The translations under genes were made by a program, and so were the position numbers. Below are positions 49,235 through 60,043 of a DNA stretch of 64,000 bases, piece by piece. Position 1 is the first letter of the stretch; the number at the start of each line of letters is the position of its first letter. Origin of the DNA: Chondrosia reniformis (lineage: Eukaryota; Porifera; Demospongiae; Chondrillida; Chondrillidae); contig OX359197.1 in the NCBI GenBank assembly GCA_947172415.1, positions 5,519,673 to 5,583,672 on the forward strand, written 5' to 3'. The notes beneath the pieces were generated by a model, which worked only from the letters and a program-made list of their open reading frames with translations, ran no database searches and was not told where the DNA came from.

Positions 49235-52200
49235 TCAGTGTCTCACTCTATCACTGTCTTTGTGATTCACTTCACAAAATGAATTTCTAGTTTTCAGTGC
49301 TTTGTTTCTAAGTCTTTTGCTTTGCCTATTGGGACTTGTAACAGTCCCATCTAGGTTCAGAGAGATATTACACGGAGGAGAAATAAAGTAAGGAGAGAGT
49401 GCCTCTCCTTCAAAAGGGCTAATGTCATGGGAGATTGAGGTATTGGAAGTTGCCATGTAGTGTGCCCTCTTTGTGGAAGAAATAGTAGTCATTTCATAGC
49501 CCTACATGTACATAAGTTGGAAATATGCATGCAAAACTGAAGTGATAATCAAACCACAAGTAATCACTGACATAAAAATGGAAAGAAGCAATTGCTCTAC
49601 TACTAAGCTACAATTCCCAGAACACTGCATTATTCATATTTCTTTCTTATATTCAGAAAATTTGTACTGATTCTCATTGCCAGAACAAGCCGATCAAATA
49701 CCCAGTACATTTCCGGTAGAGAGGACATCTTTTAATTAATTGGTTACCCGCCACCATTAACAACAATGAGCTACTGTAGTTATGTCTATGCATGTGAAAT
49801 CAATAGATGCAACACTGAAGTATGATACTGCATATGTGGCTAACAGAATATACGTACGTACGTATATACTACTGTTACTTAGAAAAGATCTTAATGAAAA
49901 GGATCCATAAACTATTAGCATACATGTATCTGGGCACTCTTGACCAAAGAAAAATGAAGGAAAAGAGAGAAAGCTAGAATACACTGTCACACCATTTAGT
50001 AATAATTGAGAGTGAAATAGGGGAAGTCCCTATTAGGTTTCTCGGATTGAGTAAGAGCTTAGTTACCATGGTATTATTTTAATTTGGGAGAAACAGAAAG
50101 CTGAATCTGTAATGCAGACCATTAATACATTGTTTAGGTGATACTGATACGTAAGTATATAACTGACTTCATTGCTACTAATTCTTCTTCTCCGTTTCAT
50201 TTTGCTACTGATTCTGTTGGATGTACTCCTAGATCTGTTGGTACTTTTAGTCATAGGAGTTTCCGATGAACTGTCAGGTCTTGTCTTCTTAGCAGGAGTG
50301 AAAGCATTAATCAATTTCTGAATCAATGGAACATCCTCGCCATCTTGGGGTGGTATATACAAATATACAGAAGTGAAAACCAGAACGCATGCAGTCAACA
50401 ATTCTGTATTTTTGTCTTCATAAACATACCTATTTCCCCAAAGACTCTCTTTCTCTTTGGTACCGCAACACTGTGAGGCTGTGACTTCACTAAATAAAGG
50501 AGTAAGACTTAGTGTATGCATCAAAAATATGTCAGATTCATCTTTCACAGCTCCTTTGAATCTTAAGTCATTTCTATGTTAAAAAGAATTAACCATCAAT
50601 TCTGTTTTGACTGCTTGTCAGCGTTGTTAGGCAACTGATAATTTCTGTCTCCTTCACAAAAGTACGTTTATACATTGGCACAAAATTCTTTGAGTGAAAA
50701 CTGAATTAAAGGGAAAAATAATTTCACAAACGTACACATAAGCCTTACGAAACATACGTACATCCATTCAGGAGGATTCTGAATTAAAGGAACCACTTCG
50801 TCAATTCTCTCCAAAGCCAAAATTTCATCTAATTACAGGTAATTGCCAAATAGGTCTGAAAATGTCTTCCAAATAACCTATACCATGTATCTAATGGATC
50901 TTACTTTCCAAAAGATTCATAATTGTCAGTCCGGCTCTAAATAGTACAGCATATCCATCACTTATGAAACTATCCACAATGTAAAATGTAGCACTCCACA
51001 CTGGCAGTGCAGTATAAAGACACATGAACCAGGAAGTTGTGTATATCAGTGGATGAACTTTCAGGGACACCTATCAAAATGATTATATTATTACAATCTT
51101 AACAGATGAGTCCTTTGGCTATTGGCCAATCAGATATAGCATGGACAAGAAACAAAAAAGACACGATGTAATTACAGACAGTCTTATTATTAAATAAATT
51201 AAGACTTTAAGAGTAATTAATGATAATATTAATTGCTATATGATATGTCTCGTGTATGTCATAATATAGACAGTGTGATATCATAAAGTAATGTTAGTAA
51301 GATACACTTATATTAGTACAACAAAAATGCACAACAAATGTCTTGATACACATGCGTTTAGGAGTCACTCTTCAGTACGTAAGTGTACAATATCATTACA
51401 TATGTATGTCCAAAAGTAAACAGGAGAATTCTGTCTTTGAGATGGATCATCCTTAGTGTTTGAATGTCTATATAGAAACACAGTTTGTTTCTTGATAATT
51501 GGACATTTCGACCCTGGGGGTCTCTAAATAGCGGCGGATGATGAGGTATGACTTTCAGTGACTGATCTAATCGGACTCCATTGCTGAAGAAGACCCCCAG
51601 GATTGAAATGTCCGTCTCTCAAGAAACAATATGTGTGTCTCTAGATGCTAAAAAAACTAAGATGATCCATCACAAAGATAATAAAGGTTTGACACAGAAA
51701 TCCCTATCATGTAAAGAGAGTCTGTACTGCATCTATATGTAATGGTACATCTCTACCTTATGCTATTGTACACAATATGAAAAATTGATCTTACTACATA
51801 TCACATAATTAATAATAACTCACAAGATGATGTGCAAGCTTTGGCTTTCGATCCTCAAGTAGAGACCCAAAGACATCTGCAAATTGCTTCATTCTGTAAA
51901 AAATAATATTCCATTCCTTTTGCTTACAAAAAGGAAAATTTACAAAGTCTAAAAAGACATTTGGCAAATTAACAAATGATACACGTATAGGAGTTCAGCC
52001 TACTTGGCAAGGTTCTTGCTGTACAGACCCTTCAGGTATGTCTGTCCCTCAAACAGTGACACGGTACACCAAAACACTTCCTACAAGGGACCATTAGTAC
52101 TGTTAAATACGTATAACACAGATACACATGAATAATCCAACTCACCATTTTTCAATATGCTATATCTACTTCAGAGTAAAAGCCTATAGGGAACTAAACC

Positions 52201-54672
52201 TAGAGAGAACTTCGGAGGAGGATATAGTTTCTTCTTCAACTTCTCTTCTTCTCCACTGGGTCAGACAGCTGTTTCTGGGAAATACACCCTTCATCAATGA
52301 CCCTAGGAATCTTTGTCTTCTTCTTGATCTTTTATGCATTTGGTAGCACATATTTGCTAGAACTTATATTACAAAGGACCAAGGATTAAGAAGAAAAAGA
52401 CTCCCAGGGTCACTGATGAAGGGTGGAATTCCCAGAAACAGCTGTCAGACCCAGTGGAGAAGTGGAGAAAAGGAAGGAATTACAAATGATTAATAGCATC
52501 CTCATCTATAGGCTAGCCACAAGCCTCATAAGTCTTATTTGTTATTCTTCCTTTAACTTAGATTCTTATATGCTACGTAGATAACCATGTAGAAAATGTA
52601 CTTAATATGTGCATATACCTCTTCATCATGTAAGTAGATTAACAGGAAGGCAGTAACGTAACTCATTCCTAAATGTGGAGAAAGAATTTGACAATCGACC
52701 AATTGAAATGAATGTCATTTAGCAGAAAAATATTTAAAAGATGGAGAGATAATTGAAGCACTTTTGTGGGAAATTAAGTCAAAATGGAGTACTAGCAACT
52801 TATACTAGGATGGATTCCTAGAAATCTGTCCTTTTATGTTTCTAAGAGATATTCACCAGCTGTGCTTTGATTATCACTTATATTATGCATATTATTATTA
52901 GGATTATGTAATGTAGTACAAGGGTTTGTGTATATATGTATTGTTTGTACAAGTGATAAGTGACAGGTTGTGTGGTATACATCTGTATAAGATACAAGTT
53001 ACATTATATGAACAGCTATGACATCTAAATAGTGAAGTAGACCCATACTTTGCAATACAACTACAGCTAGCATGGTTTAATTTAGAAAATGTCTCAAGGG
53101 AGAGGGCAAATACAATACATTTGGTAAAACATTTGAGAGTTCAATATGTTTATTTGCTATAAAAAATTGGGGGGGGGGGGGGGCTGCCCAGGGTTTTTTA
53201 GGAAATATTTTCAGGGGGGGAGGGGGGCAAAGCAGAAATTTTTTCGAGTGGGCGTGGTCAGTGGGTGTGGCTAGCCCCCCACCCTGGTTCTTACACCAGT
53301 GAAATACATGTCTTGATTATTAATAATTGAAAATTGACTAAAGTTCAGGGAGGGGGGGGCAAAACCATTTTTAGGGGGGCGAAATGCCCTCCCTCAAACC
53401 CCTCATAAAACCCTGCCTGGGGTATATATTTAAAAGGTAGTGAATTCCTCCCCTCCCTCTACACCTGTAAAAGAAACCCTGGTTAGTACTAAGCTAATAT
53501 GATTGGGATCCCAATACAATATTGCTATTGGAGAAGCGCATATACCTTGACAATAACCAACTGCAGGATTGTACAACACATAGCTTAACAAAATTCTGAA
53601 GAGTTGCAACTTCTTCTCAGAGGGTCCTTGGAACATTTCGTGAGATGGGAATGTTCTATCTATTAGAGATATACAGAAAAAGATGTACTAGAGTGATACC
53701 AAATATTTTGTCATCCTACAAGACAGAATATGTTTGAGAACACCACCCAAATTATGCAGAAGCCCTCAGTATACATTAAGTACAAAATTATAATCATTGT
53801 TCATATTAAATCCTTAAACAAAGAGTCCATATATATTTACCTAAATCTAGCAGTATTTGTTTGACTTCTGACAATGATAGCTGAGTAGGGTTGTCGCAGG
53901 TGGGAGTAATCAATTCTGCACACAAAGAAGTACCCATGATAATCCTACAAATTTTACAATTATTACAGTGAACATATCATAATGATATCATATTCATTAT
54001 TGCAAGTAAAACTCTACTCTGTTCTGTCACACAAAAAGGCTATCAGAGATCATATGGATGTATATAGGATCCAGGGGATGTACCATTTGACTTGTTGATC
54101 TTGTCCACCATTTTGTGTACATCTCCAATGTCAATACTTAGACCATGTTCTTGAAGGAACTTGGCAGCACCATCCACACTCCTCTGTACATCACAGACAA
54201 TAACATTAAAATTCAGATTAATCTATTGATAGAATTTACTAGTGCATTCATTCAGTGGAGCAGAAGAATAAAGACACCCTTGTATTATCATCCAAAAGCT
54301 CTCACTAGGTTTAGCTATATTACTGTAGAAAATAGATGTAGTATGTAATAGATGTACTATGTAGTAGATGTACTATGTAGGAAATGATTAAAAGGGTAAC
54401 AATAGGATACGTTAAATGACAATTTTACAATATTTTAGATTTTAAGTTATTAATACGTTTGAGTTTGATCATATGTAAGTGCATATTACTCTAGGACACC
54501 AACCACTCAGTAGCTACAATTATCTCTCTATAATATGAATTTTCCAAAGTAAGTCTATAGAATATATGTTGCCACTTACCTCGTAGTCAAAGGAGCTCTC
54601 ATCCCTAATACGATTGGTTTCCAGCGTCTCTGCCCAGCCAATGCCATTAATAGTGGTTGCAATTTCTGACAT
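49235..54672 (-). CDS. TBC-domain (Rab GTPase-activating) protein
   Basis: Minus-strand gene; exons in transcript order: 54672-54580, 54183-54084, 53915-53841, 53659-53546, 52668-52619, 52080-52004, 51893-51824, 51070-50905, 50828-50762, 50573-50168, 49501-49235 (about 494 aa). TBC proteins speed GTP hydrolysis by Rab GTPases in membrane traffic. The arginine finger ILLDLDRTFP (I-x-x-D-x-x-R, about residue 91) and the glutamine finger GYCQG (about 124-128) are both present. MSYVTAFLLIYLHDEE, FWCTVSLFEG and IYTTSWFMCLYT follow in normal TBC order. The usual N-terminal TBC strand with VW..LLG is not seen, so the domain is short or a 5' exon was missed. The C terminus is basic and serine-rich. 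Exons 10 and 11 are the least certain: without the last intron, the frame instead stops at 50063, giving about 440 aa. An in-frame ATG also occurs at 54711. Confidence 0.72.
49535..49615 (-). mobile_element. tRNA-derived SINE-like fragment
   Basis: On the minus strand, TTGTAGCTTAGTAGTAGAGC resembles a tRNA box A. The following sequence shares ACTTGTGGTTTGATTATCAC with the copy at 22370-22515. It is too diverged for a functional tRNA. Confidence 0.45.
51440..51672. mobile_element. Inverted-repeat (MITE-like) element in a TBC-gene intron
   Basis: The left arm GATGGATCATCCTTAG ... GACATTTCGACCCTGGGGGTC pairs with the right arm GACCCCCAGGATTGAAATGTC ... CTAAGATGATCCATC. The arms are about 80 bases with a ~60-base loop. 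A fragment of the same family appears at about 5425-5465 (CTTCTTCAGCAATG and flank) in the giant gene. Confidence 0.75.
52172..52480. mobile_element. Dispersed repeat family 1, full inverted-repeat copy
   Basis: The left arm contains CACTGGGTCAGACAGCTG and ACCCTTCATCAATGACCC. The right arm is the inverted copy with GGGTCACTGATGAAGGGTG and CAGCTGTCAGACCCAGTG. Single-arm relatives occur at 22590-22700, 31026-31160 and 48430-48510. The hairpin lies inside an intron of the minus-strand TBC gene. Confidence 0.8.
53165..53425. mobile_element. G-rich element with weak terminal inverted repeats
   Basis: It starts with a run of about 14 G and GCCCAGGGTTTTTTAGG, and ends with a CATAAAACCCTGCCTGGGG inverted relative. 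Internal sequence contains further G runs and GGGCGTGGTCAGTGGGTGTGG. Base composition is sharply different from the surrounding A+T-rich intron. Non-coding. Confidence 0.6.
54332..54383. repeat. Short tandem repeat, ~16-17-bp unit, three copies
   Basis: TAGATGTACTATGTAG-like units occur three times in the first intron of the TBC gene. Confidence 0.7.
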
Positions 54673-54732
54673 TTTGGCCGCCTTTGAGGTTAAAACAGCA
54701 GCAAGCACCAATTTCCAGGAATTGATTTTAAG
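54673..54732. promoter_or_regulatory. Head-to-head shared promoter region of the TBC and four-helix channel-like genes
   Basis: The minus-strand ATG (54672) and the plus-strand ATG (54733) are only 60 bases apart, or 21 if the alternative TBC start at 54711 is used. The plus start is AAGATGGCTGCC, like the YY1-type AAGATGGCGGC initiator motif. The minus side has GGCGGCCAAAATG. No TATA box is seen. Transcripts must start within or across the partner's 5' end. Confidence 0.55.
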
Positions 54733-57290
54733 ATGGCTGCCGGAGTGAAGGCTTTACCAGTATCCGATACTCTACCAAGTGCCGAACCTGACGACAAGTT
54801 CGGAAAGATTTCGTCATTTCTGGAAGGAAAGGGAATTCAGAGCAGCAGCACAGATATCGAGCCGAGAGACTTCTTTTGGGACCAGCTACCGAAGTATGCC
54901 GCATCGGGTATGATCGCATTGACTATCATTGAAGTTCTATCTACTTTGTCTGGTGAATCCGTCAAGTGTTTAACGCCGCATGCAGGATTCACTCGAGATC
55001 AAAGCGACTACATCAACAACTACTGCGATCGACACGCTCCTCCCGCACAGTACTACCCACTAGCTTTGGTTGTCCAAGCAATCTGTATCGTGATCCCACA
55101 CTTCCTCTGGGTATCCCTCTTCTACGGGCAGTTTCAAGATTTCTTTTACCTAGCAACAGAGCTAGACAGACGAAAAGATAACCTCATTGGAGATTATGCA
55201 CTAAAAAATAGCTTAATTGTTAAAAATCTCGATAATAAATTTGGAAAAGGTAAAAAGATACCGTGGATATTTCTCTCCTACCTGGCAAAGCTAGTCCTTC
55301 AAGTATTATTCGTGGTGGCTGCTTTTGGTGTTAATGGAGGCTACTTTGCTTACAACAAGTTCCTTCCTTCCTTCCCCTGCCCTCCTCCACCAGGAGGTCT
55401 CAACTGCACAAGTGCTGATGGGCCCCTCTGCATTACTTATAACGACAGTGTGGGAGTATTTGCAGATTTTTTCCTTTTCGATTTGGAAGCGGACTGGCCA
55501 TTCAAATACCAAGTGAACTGTGTCCTGTCTACAGTCACTACCTTCCAGGCAGTGTGGATCCTCAATATTATACTGTTGATCATGACAATACTAGCACACT
55601 TTGCTGGGATAGTGTGGTCTGTGATGAGACACACTGAACAACTCAACTGGAAGGAAACCGCAGACTTTATATTCCATTCTGGTCTAGAAGGATCAGAATA
55701 TCGAGCATTGGGCTATCTGGAATCAATTAAAAAAAGAGAAGTGCTTTTATATCGAATAACCTCTGATTTTAAATTTCTTCTCTTGAAACTCCATCGCCAC
55801 GATGCTGGTATAGCCAAAGTATTCCATGACTTAGTGGTAGACAACTTTATTAAAGATGAGATCCAGGCCCAGCATGAAGTGCTCAGTTACTATTTGAAAA
55901 CTCAAGATGGTATGCAATTATTTCCAATTTTGTTGATTTCTTTGGTGCCTTTCCTATAATGTTGGAGACTTTACATTTTTTTAGCTATTAGCCTGTATGT
56001 TAGCCCAGTGAATTCAAATGACTTATACTTTTTTTACTTGGAAAAGCCACTGGCTGATTTAGCTACATTACTAAGGCAACCAAAAATGAATGTAAATAGT
56101 TATACTGTATATATAACTGTATGAATATTGAAACCACAAATATCACAAAAATTATGTACATGTACAAATATCACAAACATTTTGGAAAGAAAACATGAAA
56201 AATGCAATTGCTGGGAATTGACCTGGGATAGCTGGTTATGACCACCAATGCTCTGCCACTGAGCCACAATTGTTACAATGATGCTTCATTCATGTTTCCT
56301 CTTATGTTAAATACTATTAATTAGTGATGAGATGGATAGTCACAGACTGGTACCTTTTACATAGTACGAAATTCAAGCAAGTTGACCTTTGATTGTTAAA
56401 ATCTTATCTGCAAGGTACAGTACCTTAGAAGCAAATCCAACAATAATAGCAGACTGTTGGTAATGTGATTAATCTGTTCTGTCTTAATTAGGTTTCTGAA
56501 ATATGGATTAGGGGGTAGAGTGCTATATCAGTCATGACTAAGTGATATTTGCTTCCAGTGACTACATGTGTAGTGTCCAATGACAACTACTACTTTTCTC
56601 TTGACTTCATTTATGAATACATTAGGGAGATTTAATGTAGAAGGAACACTATAGTTGTAGCATGGATATATATAATCTTTGATTTGATGTTTTTTGTCAA
56701 CTTTGTTATTTGTTTGTATAACCTAAAACATTCCTTTGCATGTAAGATTCTGTTTCAAAATGTGCCTATCAGCTAGATAGGTTGCCATGATATTTGAGTT
56801 TGAGCGGTCTTTGGCCAGCTAGATGTTATGTGCTATATGTACATCATGGCAATTTATCATGATATGATTTCTATAGAAAAAATTATTTTGACAAGAAGAA
56901 GACAATTTCCACCCCAAAATAACCAAGATGAAAATGAGGTGCGTTTTGTAATTGAGACAAGCCTGAGTTCGACACAGAGAATGCTTGTTCAAGAGTTATA
57001 AGAGTTGTATTAGTGAATTTGACACATATTATGTTGCAAGCCACTGCTACCATCCCATGCGTATTACTAATTAATGCTTTATAAAGCTTACTGTGTTTAT
57101 AATGTGCGTACGTATGTATGACTCTCAAAGGGTAGATATACTAATGTAGTATACTAAAGTAAGCCAACTTGTATATTTTTGTTCACCAAACTTCCTTCTC
57201 TGCTAATTTGAATATGTAGATTCATCTGGGGGACAGAATGGAAAGCTTTCTTCATTACCTGATTTCACACAAGGCCTTCTTAACTACTGA
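54733..57290 (+). CDS. Four-helix membrane protein of the pannexin/innexin/LRRC8 type
   Basis: Predicted protein of about 415 aa on two exons: 54733-55909 (392 codons) and 57220-57290 (ends DFTQGLLNY, stop TGA). The second exon follows a good TATGTAG acceptor and keeps phase 1. Four hydrophobic helices lie at about residues 55-73, 109-130, 177-199 and 268-297. The first outer loop has two cysteines (79, 98) and the second has four (216, 225, 233, 263). The strip YYPLALVVQAICIVIPHFLW before the long inner loop resembles the second helix of innexins and pannexins. No leucine-rich repeats follow helix 4, unlike LRRC8. A role in large-pore or junctional channels is inferred from topology only. 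If exon 2 is wrong, exon 1 reads through its donor to a stop at 55957 (408 aa). Confidence 0.68.
56200..56285 (-). mobile_element. tRNA-derived SINE-like element in the intron of the channel-like gene
   Basis: On the minus strand, TGTGGCTCAGTGGCAGAGC (box A-like) is followed after ~35 bases by GGTCAATTCCC (box B-like). This is the best preserved of the three related copies. The anticodon arm and acceptor pairing do not form a normal tRNA. Confidence 0.6.
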
Positions 57291-57370
57291 GAAACTAATA
57301 ACCGTGAATGTGACGTTTTGTTCTAATGTCGGATACCTTTTTCCGTTGGCATGGAAATCTGCACTGGTTT

Positions 57371-57572
57371 GTCCTAATTACAGTATAATTTGTAATGTAA
57401 TGTACCCTTAATTAGTATGTTTAATACAGCAGAAGTCCTATATACATATCCAATCACTATGTCCTTGTTACAGTATATTAATGTAATGTGTCCTTATTAA
57501 GTGGTACATTTATATACGTATATGTTTAATACAGTAGAACTGCTATATCCGGTCACCATGTCCTTGAAACAG
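57371..57572. repeat. Two and a partial copies of a ~91-bp direct repeat
   Basis: Copies begin GTCCTAATTACAGTATAAT (57371), GTCCTTGTTACAGTATATT (about 57461) and GTCCTTGAAACAG (about 57560). They share TGTTTAATACAG.AGAA. A second direct repeat, with the core GCATGATAAGTAAATATA, is at about 57810-57905. The stretch 57291-58189 otherwise shows no supported gene. Confidence 0.6.
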
Positions 57573-58189
57573 AGAAAATGTCTAATTATAGGGTATTCCT
57601 TATTCCAAAGGTGCAATTTTGGCCCAATCGAATTACCTATGCAGATATAATGCGTAAAATGATGCTAAAAAAGGCTTTGTTACTAAATAATACTTTGCCT
57701 ATCAACAAACACACTAATTTTATTGTTGAAAGAATACCAAACTACATGATTCATATTCACTGATGAACTACCAAATCAGAGAATCCTCATATCAAGAAGG
57801 GCCACATTTCTCTATGTGGAGTTCCAATGCATGATAAGTAAATATATAGCTCTATATAGCTCTGTGGAGTTCTGCTGCATGATAAGTAAATATACGTACG
57901 TAGCTCTTGTGGCTTAGTAATCTTATAAAATTAGCAATTCTTAGCAGAATTGAGATTTTTCATTTACTGTAGTGCACTTTGTTTGCTAGTATAAGTACAT
58001 GTAGTTGTTGTAATAGGTTCAGTAAGGTGTTTTCCCCTGTTTTTAAGGCATACATATTACAAATATATAATGCATCTGAATATCTCATAAGTTCACATAT
58101 ATTGCAATGATATCCTTTTTATTTTGATCCTTTATGTTTACTTGAGAGGTAACTACTTTTTTCACATTCTTAAGATTGTCCTGTTGAAA

Positions 58190-59676
58190 ATGAATTCTGA
58201 CTTCATAAATGAGGAGAAACCTGTAGATCAAACAGAATATGGTGTTAACAATGTGTACATAGTCAATTCCCGGGTAGACATATTTGGTCAAGGTCAAGCT
58301 GTTACTAATAAGGTTAGTTTTAAGTTTTACGTACATGTTCTAACAATACAGTTTTATTCCAGAGGTATTATTGAGCGACAGCAACATAAATTATTGATAA
58401 TAGGACGACGTTACCCCTACCATTCCTCATTTATCATGTTTGCTGATGAAGACCCACGGGTTGAAACGTCTTATTATCAATAATTTATGTTGCTGTTGCT
58501 CAATAATACCTCTGGATTAAATCATGATCGCAACAAACAACCCTTATCACTTCAACAATACAGTTATAACCTGAATTGTATATAAATATAATATCTACCT
58601 ATAATTTTCAGGAAATAATTTAGGCTTAAACTGCCTGATTATAATGTTACATGAATTTCTGGTTTTAAAAATATAGTAATTTTATGTGTGTAGTTTGAGG
58701 AGGCATTTTTCCCTTGCCTGAAGAATGCTCCAGATATGTCAACAATGTTTAATGCTAATCTCATCATCATCGGTCCAATTTATGATGCAAACAGGGAAGT
58801 GACAGTAGACTTCTTTTTACACATGCTGCATCAAGGCCGTACTCTGGACAGTGGTGCCATACTAATAACACTGATGCCAGTCAAAATAAGAGGATCAAAA
58901 CCTGTTAGAGAATATATTTCATACGAGCCAAAAAGGTATTCATGTGATTTAAATGTAAAATATATTATCAATTTTTTATACGTATGTTATAGTATACATT
59001 TGAGTACAATACTTTGTTAATTTAAAAAAATATGATTTAAATCTCCAAATATTATAACTATTCTTCTGGTAAAAATGATGACTCACAATTAGCAACTCCA
59101 ATGTTTTGATCAATAGTTTATCAACCTGTTATTGATTATACTGCACCTTTGCACTTTGGACTGTTAAATATCAACTCTTCTTAGTCACAGATCTGATTGT
59201 ATTGTATTATAGTAAACTGAGAGGACCTTTAAAGAGAAAGAGTGTATGATACGATGTATGTACATCATTCCTGTAGAAATTGGAAGCTAAAGGATGTGTA
59301 CTTTAGTTATCAGAAAGGAGAGCAAGGTTGCTATTTCAACTATCTGCACCTTGAGAGGAGTAAAAGAGGCAGTAAATCAAATGGGTCCGATAATACTACC
59401 TCAAGTAAGTGCCTCTGTCCACCTCAGTGTTGTATAAGAATGCCTTTAGGTGAAGAAGTGGGAACACAAGAACAAAGTGAGAGGAGAAACAAGGAAAATA
59501 AAGTTCGACTGGATTGTGGTGGAGTAGATTGCATTTTCCAAGTTGGTATCTATACTTTTGCCCCTGGTCATTCTTTTGATCCGAAACCTGCAACTGGTGA
59601 GAGACCAGTCCCCTTGAGATACACTATGGGGTATTTCAAATACCCCATGGCATCTAAGATATATCAATATTGGTAG
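58190..59676 (+). CDS. Unrecognised protein
   Basis: Exons 58190-58312, 58694-58935 and 59277-59676 join in frame (phases 0 and 2) with normal splice sites and give about 254 aa. I do not recognise a family. The second exon contains hydrophobic strands (NANLIIIGPIYD, GAILITLMPVKI) and the third is cysteine- and charge-rich. The pyrimidine-rich AG just upstream (ending 58171) leaves the frame open, so 58190 may lie in an internal exon and the true start may be further 5'. A strong donor (gtaagt) at 59405 inside exon 3 means the final ~90 codons may be intron or UTR. AATAAA at 59901-59906 fits a 3' end here. It is not joined to the channel-like gene, whose last exon ends upstream in a stop. Confidence 0.45.
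58342..58565. mobile_element. MITE-like hairpin flanked by 12-bp direct repeats, in an intron
   Basis: AACAATACAGTT occurs at 58342-58353 and 58554-58565. Between them, the arm CCAGAGGTATTATTGAGC ... AATTATTGATAATA pairs with its inverse TATTATCAATAATT ... CAATAATACCTCTGG, around a ~55-base loop. The direct repeats could be a target-site duplication, although the right one sits ~35 bases beyond the arm. Confidence 0.7.
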
Positions 59677-59900
59677 GCCATGATGATGGTGTACCGTTAG
59701 TTCCTTGTGTGAAACTTTATATTCATACTTAGTTTGAACCTATAGTACCACATGTTTTTCATTTATATTGATTCAGAAATTTGTATTCGGTCATAAGACA
59801 ATGCACCAGCTTTCTACTATTGTTTCAATTATATAAAAAATGGAGGCAAGAGCGAGATCTGGCTTATACGAGACTTAAAAATATATAATACTGGTCAGGA

Positions 59901-59906
59901 AATAAA
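59901..59906 (+). terminator. Candidate polyadenylation signal
   Basis: AATAAA lies 225 bases after the TAG stop at 59676 and just before the promoter elements of the ankyrin gene. Confidence 0.4.
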
Positions 59907-59927
59907 CATAAACATGTACCTTGTAAA

Positions 59928-59948
59928 TGACGTCATATCAACTTCCGG
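59928..59948 (+). promoter_or_regulatory. CRE-like and ETS-like sites upstream of the ankyrin gene
   Basis: The palindrome TGACGTCA (59928-59935) is followed at 59941 by ACTTCCGG, the inverse of the ETS core CCGGAAGT. They lie about 100 bases before the ATG at 60044 in a locally G+C-richer patch. This is consensus matching only. Confidence 0.45.
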
Positions 59949-60043
59949 TATTTAAAAGATGCGAGCAATATACATATATTCGTGCATTTAACCATCGTCC
60001 TACTTAGTGATCCGTCAGAACACCGTTTTTGCGTGCTTCGAGA

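Noticed and set aside
55911-55959. Continuation of the channel-like protein past the donor at 55910
   Set aside because: A normal GT donor and a fitting phase-1 terminal exon at 57220 give a better model; the read-through tail is short and unremarkable. Kept only as an alternative.
56200-56285. Possible functional tRNA gene on the minus strand
   Set aside because: Box-like motifs are present but the acceptor and anticodon arms do not pair; treated as SINE-like.
57578-57763. 61-codon open frame
   Set aside because: No start context, splice or homology signal; sits next to direct repeats.
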